A stretch of 5,462 bases of DNA, taken from JBBSUX01 sp038234045 (GTDB lineage Bacteria; Pseudomonadota; Gammaproteobacteria; Burkholderiales; Burkholderiaceae_C). Location: the NCBI GenBank assembly GCA_038234045.1, contig JBBSUX010000231.1, forward strand, positions 1-5,462. The letters run 5' to 3'. The translations under genes were made by a program, and so were the position numbers. Below, piece after piece: positions 1 through 4,918 of this stretch (positions are counted from its first letter, which is position 1; every line of letters begins with the position of its first letter). The notes under the pieces are model-generated. The model ran no database searches. It was not told where the DNA came from and saw only the letters and a program-made list of their open reading frames with translations.

Positions 1-57
1 GAGGCCTTCGATGCGGCTCTTGATCAGCTCGGAAATTTCTGCGGGATTGAGTTGCAT
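1..57 (-). CDS. atpA: ATP synthase F1 subunit alpha, N-terminal fragment (runs off window)
   Basis: Only the first 19 codons are present; the gene continues past the left edge. The translation begins MQLNPAEISELIKSRIEGL, the typical N-terminus of proteobacterial alpha subunits (the xxEISxLIKxxI pattern). Alpha carries the non-catalytic nucleotide sites of the F1 hexamer in the cytoplasm. It follows atpH by 41 nt in the conserved order atpIBEFH-A. An AAGGA Shine-Dalgarno lies 10 nt before the ATG but sits inside a short palindrome (separate entry). Identity rests on the N-terminal pattern plus position in the operon, which together are convincing. Confidence 0.93.
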   Translation of the reverse strand, partial: MQLNPAEISELIKSRIEGL

Positions 58-58
58 G

Positions 59-72
59 AAGGACTCGTCCTT
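59..72 (-). promoter_or_regulatory. Palindrome covering the atpA Shine-Dalgarno
   Basis: On the minus strand this reads AAGGAC-GA-GTCCTT, a perfect inverted repeat. As RNA it would most likely fold as a 5-bp stem AAGGA/TCCTT with loop CGAG. The left arm is the only good Shine-Dalgarno for atpA, so the fold would hide it from ribosomes unless translation arriving from atpH, which stops 41 nt before the atpA start, opens it. The repeat is seen directly; the role in translational coupling is inference. Confidence 0.35.
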
Positions 73-98
73 GTTGGGTTGATGGGCGGGACGACCGA

Positions 99-629
99 TC
101 AGGCCGCCAGCGCAACTTTCATTTGCTCGAGACGGGCACGCACGGAGGTGTCGAGCACCTCGTCGCCCACCACCACGCGCACGCCGCCGATCAGGGAAGC
201 GTCCTCGCGCACCGAGATCTTCAGCTTGCGACCGAAACGCTTCTCCAGCACTTCGGAAACCTTGCCGAGCGCGTCGGCATCGATCGGAAACGCGCTGTAG
301 ACAACCGCCTCGGAAGAGCCACTGCGGGCACTGGCCAGCAGACGGAACTGACGTGCAATTTCCGGCAACGTTGAGAAACGACCGTTTTCCAGCAGCATGA
401 TCAGGAAATTGACAGCGTGCGGAGGAAGCGGCGCTTCCATGGCGGCGCCGACGATGCCCATCATCTGCTCGGCCGTAGCCTTGGGGCTCTCGGCAAACGC
501 TCGCAGCTCGGGATTGGCCGAAACTTCCGCTACGCGCTCCAGCCAGGTGCTGGTAGCGGAAAGCTCAGCCTCGGAAGCCTGGAACAGCGCTTCGGCGTAA
601 GGGCGGGCGATGGTGGCGATTTCTGCCAT
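99..629 (-). CDS. atpH: ATP synthase F1 subunit delta (OSCP)
   Basis: A 176-residue protein, the usual length for bacterial delta (E. coli 177). It belongs to the OSCP/delta family, which caps the alpha3beta3 head and joins it to the b-subunit stalk as part of the stator. The N-terminal helical domain starts with the typical IARPYAEALF (residues 7-16). The C-terminal part carries the family signature around LIGGVRVVVGDEVLDTSV (about residues 145-163), which matches the conserved delta pattern (LIGGhxhxhGDxhhDxSh). The ATG at 629 has an AAGGA Shine-Dalgarno about 9 nt upstream, and the gene starts 21 nt after the atpF stop. It is soluble, with no membrane segment. It lies between atpF and atpA, as in nearly all proteobacterial atp operons. 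Confidence 0.98.
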   Translation of the reverse strand: MAEIATIARPYAEALFQASEAELSATSTWLERVAEVSANPELRAFAESPKATAEQMMGIVGAAMEAPLPPHAVNFLIMLLENGRFSTLPEIARQFRLLASARSGSSEAVVYSAFPIDADALGKVSEVLEKRFGRKLKISVREDASLIGGVRVVVGDEVLDTSVRARLEQMKVALAA

Positions 630-650
630 GGTTGTCTTTTCCTTGGCTTC

Positions 651-1121
651 TTACAGTTCGGTCTGCAGGCGAGCCAGCAGATCGGCGTGCACGGCCGGGT
701 TGACTTCCTTGCGCAGGATCTGCTCGGCGCCCTTGACGGCCAGAACAGCAACCTGCTCGCGCAGGGTTTCGCGTGCGCGAACGGCTTGCTGATCGGCGTC
801 GGCGCGAGCGGCGGCGACGATCTTGTTGCCCTCTTCCGTAGCACGGGCCTTGGCTTCTTCGATGATGGTCTGCGCCCTGCGCTCGGCATCAGCAATGCGC
901 TGCGCAGAGTCGTTGCGCGCCTGGCCCAATTCCGCTTCGACGCGCTTGTTGGCCGCGCTCAGTTCGGTCTTGGCCTTGTCAGCCGCGGCCAGACCTTCAG
1001 CAATCTTCAGGGCACGGTCATCCAGCGCCTTGGCGATCGGCGGCCAGACGAACTTCATCGTGAACCCGACCAGGATCATGAAAACGATCATCTGGACGAT
1101 CAGGGTACCGGTAATGCTCAC
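651..1121 (-). CDS. atpF: ATP synthase Fo subunit b (GTG start)
   Basis: A 156-residue protein, the same length as E. coli b. One membrane helix (about residues 5-27) is followed by the typical KFVWPPIAKALDDR hinge and then a long charged Ala/Glu/Lys/Arg-rich helix (about 30-130). This helix would form the dimeric peripheral stalk that ties subunit a to delta and stops the head rotating. The start codon is GTG at 1119-1121: a GAGAGG Shine-Dalgarno lies 7 nt upstream, an in-frame TGA lies two codons before it, and the next Met falls inside the membrane helix. It sits 79 nt after atpE and 21 nt before atpH. Nothing in the protein looks damaged. Confidence 0.98.
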   Translation of the reverse strand: MSITGTLIVQMIVFMILVGFTMKFVWPPIAKALDDRALKIAEGLAAADKAKTELSAANKRVEAELGQARNDSAQRIADAERRAQTIIEEAKARATEEGNKIVAAARADADQQAVRARETLREQVAVLAVKGAEQILRKEVNPAVHADLLARLQTEL

Positions 1122-1200
1122 TTTTCAGCCTCTCAGGGATGTGAATTCGAGAACGCTTGACGAGACGTAAACCGTGGCCTCGAATGAATCGCGCAAGCGA
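1122..1200 (-). other. atpE-atpF intergenic spacer with inverted repeats
   Basis: This 79-nt gap holds the atpF Shine-Dalgarno (1129-1134) and two inverted-repeat pairs. ATTCGAG (1145-1151) pairs with CTCGAAT (1179-1185), and CGCTTG (1154-1159) pairs with CAAGCG (1194-1199). The pairs interlock, so only one can form at a time. No T-run follows, so a terminator is unlikely. A processing or stability element between the highly translated atpE and atpF is possible, but the arms are short and the loops long, so chance is a fair alternative. Confidence 0.25.
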
Positions 1201-1464
1201 TTACTTTGGCAGGTTGGCAATCTGGGCGAGGAACGGGTTGGCGGTGGCGAACCACAGAGCAACACCGGTACCAATGATGAACGATGCGTCGATCAGACCG
1301 ACCAACAGGAACATCTTGGTTTGCAGTTCGCCCATCAGCTCAGGCTGGCGTGCTGCGGATTCGAGGTATTTGCTACCCATCAAGCCAATGCCCACGCAAG
1401 CGCCGAGAGCGCCGAGACCGATGATCAGGCCGGCGGCCAGTGCGACAAAGCTGATAACTTCCAT
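1201..1464 (-). CDS. atpE: ATP synthase Fo subunit c (proteolipid)
   Basis: An 87-residue proteolipid with two membrane helices (about 5-32 and 51-76). Copies of it form the rotor ring. Helix 1 has the small-residue packing stretch GLGALGACVGIG (residues 16-27). The cytoplasmic loop has the invariant RQP (39-41), which contacts gamma and epsilon. The ion-binding carboxylate is Asp59 in GLIDASF; the RQP-to-Asp spacing of 20 matches E. coli (R41/D61). I see no Na+-type Gln/Glu/Ser ligand set, so it is most likely proton-driven. The ATG at 1464 has the best Shine-Dalgarno in the window (AGGAGT at 1469-1474), preceded by a U-rich leader. This suits a subunit needed in about ten copies per enzyme. 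Confidence 0.99.
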   Translation of the reverse strand: MEVISFVALAAGLIIGLGALGACVGIGLMGSKYLESAARQPELMGELQTKMFLLVGLIDASFIIGTGVALWFATANPFLAQIANLPK

Positions 1465-1468
1465 GATG

Positions 1469-1524
1469 ACTCCTAGGGGAACGTGGTTAACAAAGAAAAA
1501 AAGAAACGAGACAAGAGAAAGACA
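1469..1524 (-). promoter_or_regulatory. U-rich leader and strong Shine-Dalgarno of atpE (candidate translational enhancer)
   Basis: Read on the minus strand, 1489-1524 is almost all T and C, with a run of seven T, followed about 14 nt later by AGGAGT, 4 nt before the atpE ATG. In E. coli a U-rich stretch before the atpE Shine-Dalgarno is a known translational enhancer that raises synthesis of subunit c above its operon neighbours. The layout here is similar. The tract is clearly unlike the GC-rich surroundings. The enhancer function is inferred by analogy. Confidence 0.5.
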
Positions 1525-1533
1525 GCCGTGCCG

Positions 1534-2403
1534 TCAATGGTGATCGTGCGCCTGACCCAGGTACACCAGCGCCAGCATCATGAACACGAAGGCTTGCAGC
1601 CAGATGATCAGGATGTGGAAGATCGACCATACGGTGCCCGCGATGATGTGGCCGATCGCCAGGCTGATGCCGGTAGCGCTCAAGGTCCACGCGCCACCCA
1701 TCAGCGCAATCAGCAGGAAGATCAGTTCGCCGGCATACATGTTGCCAAAGAGTCGCATGCCGTGCGAAACCGTCTTGGCGACGAACTCGATGATCTGCAT
1801 GACGAAATTGAAGGGGTACAGCGCCCAGTGGTTGCCGAACGGCGCTGTGAACAACTCGTGAATCCAGCCGCCCAGACCCTTGATCTTGATGTTGTAGAAC
1901 AGGCAGATCAGGAGCACGGCAACCGACAGGCCCATGGTGACCGAGAGATCAGCCGTAGGCACAACGCGCAGATAAGCGTGCGAAGGATCGTATCCCGCAG
2001 CACCGTAAATCTTGGACCAGATCAGCGGTAGCAGATCGACCGGAAGCAGGTCCATTGCGTTGAGCGCAAAAACCCAGAAATAGATGATGAGCGCAAGGGG
2101 CGCAATCACCTTGCGGCTGGTGGCGTTGTGGACAATGCCCTTGGCCTGCTGATCGACCATTTCGACCAGAATTTCTACCGCCGCCTGAAAGCGCCCGGGC
2201 ACGCCCGCAGTCGCTTTGCGTGCCGCGAGCCACAGAACCAGGCAGCAGATTGCGCCGATGAAGGTCGAGAAGAAAATCGAATCGAAACTGAAGACTGAAA
2301 AGTCAACAACACCCGCCGCACGGTGGTTCTGGAAATGCGTCAGGTGGTGAATGATGTATTCACCCGCTGTCTCGCCGTGCTCACCCGCAATTTCAGCAGC
2401 CAT
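1534..2403 (-). CDS. atpB: ATP synthase Fo subunit a
   Basis: A 289-residue multi-pass membrane protein, slightly longer than E. coli a (271). It forms the two proton half-channels beside the c ring. The essential arginine is Arg217 in MRLFGNMYAGEL, with Glu226 nine residues on, the same spacing as E. coli R210/E219. Gln270 in WLQAFVFMML corresponds to Q252, counted from the C-terminus. An amphipathic, His-rich N-terminus (residues 1-45) precedes the first membrane helix (about 46-62). Compared with E. coli there are about 11 extra residues between the Arg and Gln helices (around GGAWTLSATG), which I take as normal lineage variation. The start at 2403 lies 15 nt after the atpI stop; its Shine-Dalgarno is only moderate (GAGAGACGG). 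The C-terminus ends in HDHH. Confidence 0.98.
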   Translation of the reverse strand: MAAEIAGEHGETAGEYIIHHLTHFQNHRAAGVVDFSVFSFDSIFFSTFIGAICCLVLWLAARKATAGVPGRFQAAVEILVEMVDQQAKGIVHNATSRKVIAPLALIIYFWVFALNAMDLLPVDLLPLIWSKIYGAAGYDPSHAYLRVVPTADLSVTMGLSVAVLLICLFYNIKIKGLGGWIHELFTAPFGNHWALYPFNFVMQIIEFVAKTVSHGMRLFGNMYAGELIFLLIALMGGAWTLSATGISLAIGHIIAGTVWSIFHILIIWLQAFVFMMLALVYLGQAHDHH

Positions 2404-2418
2404 GCTTGAACCGTCTCT

Positions 2419-2910
2419 CTATTGAACAGAGGGTTTGGGTGCGAATACCACCGCCACCCAATACCCCTGCATTGCCACAATCAGACCGACCAGCATCGCT
2501 GGCCAGCTCAATCCCGTAATCAGCCTTGGCGCTGCAAAAAGCATCGCCACCGTCAAAACCAGTTTGACCGCCTCCCAGACGAAAAACGCGAGGACCGCAG
2601 CCGATGGCCCCAAGGTTGTGAGTCGCCCCGTCAGCCCGCGCGCAAAAACCGCTGCAGGCACCGCCACACACAAGGCTCCGTAGCCGGCCGACCAGACCGG
2701 GACAATCCGTCCCGTCACCAAACCAGCCACCCCCGCACACAACGCACCAGCAACCAGCTGCACCAGAATGACCCACCAGGGCGACACTTTGGGTAGCCGT
2801 TTTCGCAAGGCCTGCGCCTCTTGGCGACTCAGTGGCTTGAAACCGGCGTCCTGAGCCGCCACATCGAAATCTGTCGTCAGCGGCTTCACTTCTGAAATGT
2901 TTTGTTTCAT
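2419..2910 (-). CDS. atpI: ATP synthase accessory protein AtpI
   Basis: A 163-residue protein in the first position of the atp operon. AtpI is a small, poorly conserved membrane protein thought to help assemble or stabilise the c ring. The N-terminus (about 1-42) is polar and charged. Four hydrophobic helices follow, at about 44-66, 70-90, 103-126 and 134-156. The third contains WEAVKLVLT, typical of the family, and the protein ends just after helix 4. A Met at 2937 would add nine residues (MALPKVASR). I prefer the Met at 2910 because the TATAAT box at 2940-2945 would start transcription at about 2932-2934, inside that upstream ATG. The resulting leader is about 22 nt and has only a weak GAAAG Shine-Dalgarno. 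The family call comes from topology, operon position and helix 3 rather than a catalytic motif. Confidence 0.9.
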   Translation of the reverse strand: MKQNISEVKPLTTDFDVAAQDAGFKPLSRQEAQALRKRLPKVSPWWVILVQLVAGALCAGVAGLVTGRIVPVWSAGYGALCVAVPAAVFARGLTGRLTTLGPSAAVLAFFVWEAVKLVLTVAMLFAAPRLITGLSWPAMLVGLIVAMQGYWVAVVFAPKPSVQ

Positions 2911-2939
2911 CCGTGATGCAACTTTCGGCAAAGCCATTG

Positions 2940-2967
2940 ATTATAGGTAGAAACCGCAAGCCGCCAA
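2940..2967 (-). promoter_or_regulatory. Predicted sigma-70 promoter of the atp operon
   Basis: On the minus strand TTGGCG (2962-2967, 4 of 6 matches to the -35 consensus) is followed after 16 nt by TATAAT (2940-2945, a perfect -10). Expected transcription start is about 2932-2934. It is the only clear promoter upstream of atpI and points into the operon. The perfect -10 in a GC-rich sequence makes chance less likely, but no transcript data are available. Confidence 0.6.
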
Positions 2968-3031
2968 TATCTCCCACCATGATCTGGGGAGATGCTGCGA
3001 TTTGCGTGGCGGATGTTGCGTAGACGCCGAA

Positions 3032-3785
3032 TTTGCCGGCGTTGCGCCCAGATGCTGGCGTCCCCGGGATTGGTCCACCTCCGTCAGCAAGGAAGCGTCC
3101 GTGAAAACACTGGCAGCGCAGGCAGGCGGATCGCCCTTGTTCGTGGTTCCGCTTGGGCTGGCCAAATGGTTCAAGGCGCGCGGCATGGTCCATGTCGTCG
3201 AGCTGGACTGGTGGCAGACCCACCGCATTACGCTTCCGCTGGTTTCAGCCACGGAAGAGCCGCGCGTAGCGTCAATTGAACTGATGCTCACGCCCGCGCA
3301 GCATTGGAGCGGCCGCGGCCTGCATGACCGTTTGAAAACGCTCTGGGGCGGATTCGCAATGCTCGCGCCGGATTTCCAGGCGTTCTATTCCGGAGATACT
3401 GGCTATTCGCGGGACTTTGCGGATATCGCTGCGCATCTGGCCGGCCGGCAGCAGCACGCAAGCGGCGGCGGTTTCGACCACGCGCTTCTGCCGGTCGGCA
3501 CCTACTAACCTCGCCCGCTGATGCGCGCCCAGCACGTCAACCCCGAGGAAGCGGTGCATCCATCAGGACCTCGGCGCCAAGAGAAGCATCGGCGTGCACT
3601 GGGGCACTTTCGAGCTGACCGATGAAGCCATCGATGAACCACCGCGCGAACTGGCCCGGGCAGCAACAGCCGCCGGGCTCGACCCTGAAGAATTCACGGT
3701 CATGTCGATCGGGCAGACACTTCGACTTCCCCGGCGAAGCGCCGCCGTTACCACCCACCATCCCACCAGCAACCTCCATGACTGA
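3032..3785 (+). pseudogene. Decayed metallo-beta-lactamase-fold hydrolase (NAPE-PLD/UlaG-like), 5'-truncated, nonsense and frameshift
   Basis: The remains of a zinc-dependent hydrolase of the MBL fold. Intact relatives have roughly 330-380 residues; about 235 codons are recognisable here. Firm similarity begins near 3083 (VS then EASVKTLAAQ). It includes AKWFKARG, VVELDWWQ, LTPAQHWSGRGLHDR, TLWGGFA, GDTGYSRDFADI, and FDHALLPVGTY ending at 3505. The next codon is TAA (3506-3508) where relatives have Glu (GAA). The same frame then continues PRPLMRAQHVNPEEAVH to 3559. There a 2-nt loss (CAT-C-CAT where CAT-ATC-CAT is expected) moves the frame. HQDLGAKRSIGVHWGTFELTDE and the tail follow, to the TGA at 3783-3785. 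Upstream, FAG..PR.WRP at 3032-3067 is a possible scrap of the earlier part, but the HxHxDH metal motif is absent. The physiological substrate of these bacterial proteins is not established. A sequencing error could explain one lesion but not all of them. Confidence 0.85.
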
Positions 3786-4110
3786 ACCCACACCATCTTC
3801 ACCCGCCGCACCCTCCACGCAGGAAGATTCAAAGACGCCCCTCGATTCGCGCAAGGAATCGCTGATTGAGTATCCGTCTGCCTTCCCGATCAAGGTAATG
3901 GGTGAGAACGCGGACGGTTTTGTACACGCCATCACGCAGATTGCCGAGCAGTTCGACCCCGCTTTCGACGCGACGACGATGGAACTGCGCGACAGTAAGG
4001 CAGGCAAGTATTTGGGCGTGACGATCACCGTGACAGCCACCAGCCGCGAGCAGCTCGACGACCTGTACCGTGCGCTGTCATCGCATCCGATGGTGAAGGT
4101 GGTCTTGTGA
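3778..4110 (+). CDS. ybeD: DUF493 (YbeD) family protein
   Basis: A 110-residue soluble protein of the YbeD/DUF493 family, a small ferredoxin-like alpha/beta fold resembling the regulatory domain of phosphoglycerate dehydrogenase. Its exact role is unknown. The first 28 residues are a Pro/Ser/Thr-rich, probably disordered, extension. The family core starts at LIEYPSAFPIKVMG (about 29-42), continues with a helix around FVHAITQIAEQF, a strand around KYLGVTITVTATS, and ends with the helix LDDLYRALSSHPMVKVVL. The ATG at 3778 overlaps the last 8 nt of the decayed hydrolase, and no Shine-Dalgarno is visible before it. It is followed by lipB, the same neighbour as in E. coli (ybeD-lipB), which supports the call. 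A start further inside the disordered extension cannot be excluded. Confidence 0.92.
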   Translation: MTEPTPSSPAAPSTQEDSKTPLDSRKESLIEYPSAFPIKVMGENADGFVHAITQIAEQFDPAFDATTMELRDSKAGKYLGVTITVTATSREQLDDLYRALSSHPMVKVVL

Positions 4111-4152
4111 CGGCGTGCACTTACTGCAGCCCTCCAGTTTGAAGGCCACGTG

Positions 4153-4824
4153 ATGCTTTCCGCGCGCTTGTTGGGCTTGGTCGACTACTCGGCCACGTAT
4201 TCGGCCATGCAGGAATTCACGCTTAACCGCCGCGAGGACATACGCGATGAGCTATGGATTTGCGAGCATCCGCCGGTTTTCACGCAGGGCGTTGCCGGCA
4301 AGCCTGAACATGTGCTGGCGGCGGGGAACATTCCGGTAATAGCCAGCAATCGAGGCGGGCAGGTCACCTATCACGGACCGGGGCAGGTCGTCGCGTATCC
4401 GCTGCTCGACCTGAGGCGCGCGGGCTATTTCGTCAAGGAATACGTTTTTCGGATCGAGCAGGCGGTGCTTGCCACGCTGGTGCACTTCGGCGTCACCGGC
4501 CACCGCGTGGCGGGCTCGCCCGGCATCTATGTGCGGCTGGACGATCCGTTTGCGCACGCGGCGCTGACCGGGCCGGTGCATCCCGACGATCCGTTTCGCG
4601 GGCTCGGCAAGATCGCCGCGCTGGGCATCAAGGTGAGCCGACACTGCACCTATCACGGCGTGGCACTCAATGTCGCGATGGATCTGGAACCCTTCTCGCG
4701 CATCAACCCCTGCGGCTACGCGGGTCTGAAAACGGTCGATCTTTCTACAATCGACGTCAACGTGTGCTGGGACGAAGCCGCCGCCGTACTGTCGAGCCGG
4801 CTCGACACCTACCTCGCACCCTAG
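4153..4824 (+). CDS. lipB: Octanoyl-[acyl-carrier-protein]:protein N-octanoyltransferase
   Basis: A 223-residue LipB, the cytoplasmic enzyme that moves octanoyl from acyl carrier protein to a lysine of lipoyl domains (PDH and OGDH E2, GcvH). This is the first step of de novo lipoylation. It has RGGQVTYHGPGQ (residues 67-78), the catalytic Lys153 in GLGKIAALGIKVSR, TYHGVALNV, and the catalytic Cys187 in RINPCGYAGL. The Lys-Cys spacing of 34 equals E. coli K135/C169. Between GIYV and the catalytic Lys it has about 20 extra residues relative to E. coli, a feature I associate with Burkholderiales LipB. A GTG at 4150 could start one codon earlier; I chose the ATG at 4153 because GAAGG (4141-4145) lies 7 nt before it. 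It lies 42 nt after ybeD. Confidence 0.97.
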   Translation: MLSARLLGLVDYSATYSAMQEFTLNRREDIRDELWICEHPPVFTQGVAGKPEHVLAAGNIPVIASNRGGQVTYHGPGQVVAYPLLDLRRAGYFVKEYVFRIEQAVLATLVHFGVTGHRVAGSPGIYVRLDDPFAHAALTGPVHPDDPFRGLGKIAALGIKVSRHCTYHGVALNVAMDLEPFSRINPCGYAGLKTVDLSTIDVNVCWDEAAAVLSSRLDTYLAP

Positions 4825-4918
4825 AGAACACGTTTGCGCCGCAAACCGCCGCCTCGTGGCAATCGCTACTAAGCAACGGCCCTGGTTCCGAAGCATGCCG
4901 GAAAGAAGAAGCCAACTC
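4825..4918 (+). other. lipB-lipA spacer with a small hairpin
   Basis: A 94-nt gap. Seven nt after the lipB stop lies a perfect inverted repeat, GTTTGC-GCC-GCAAAC (4832-4846): a 6-bp stem with a 3-nt loop. No T-run follows, so it does not look like a rho-independent terminator. It may slow 3' decay of the ybeD-lipB message or be chance. A purine-rich stretch GGAAAGAAG at 4900-4908 is the probable ribosome site of lipA. I see no convincing promoter. Confidence 0.35.

Noticed and set aside
417..1160. A 247-codon open frame on the plus strand opposite atpH and atpF.
   Set aside because: It lies wholly antisense to two certain genes, resembles no family I know, and is expected from high GC and codon bias.
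1489..1524. The T-rich stretch between atpB and atpE as a rho-independent terminator.
   Set aside because: No GC-rich stem directly precedes the T-run, and the essential downstream operon genes argue against a stop here.
2393..3223. A 276-codon minus-strand frame spanning atpI and the promoter.
   Set aside because: It overlaps atpI in another frame and reads as Gly/Cys-rich shadow translation. It also crosses the predicted atp promoter.
3002..3508. A 168-codon frame taken as an intact novel gene.
   Set aside because: Its TTG start has no support, the first 25 or so codons have no clear family match, and its stop replaces a conserved Glu codon, with homology continuing beyond it. It is part of the pseudogene.
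2937..3778. The 0.8-kb stretch between the atp and lip operons as a mobile element or new defence gene.
   Set aside because: There are no terminal inverted repeats, transposase or duplicated target site, and nearly all of it is explained by the MBL-fold remnant and the atp promoter.
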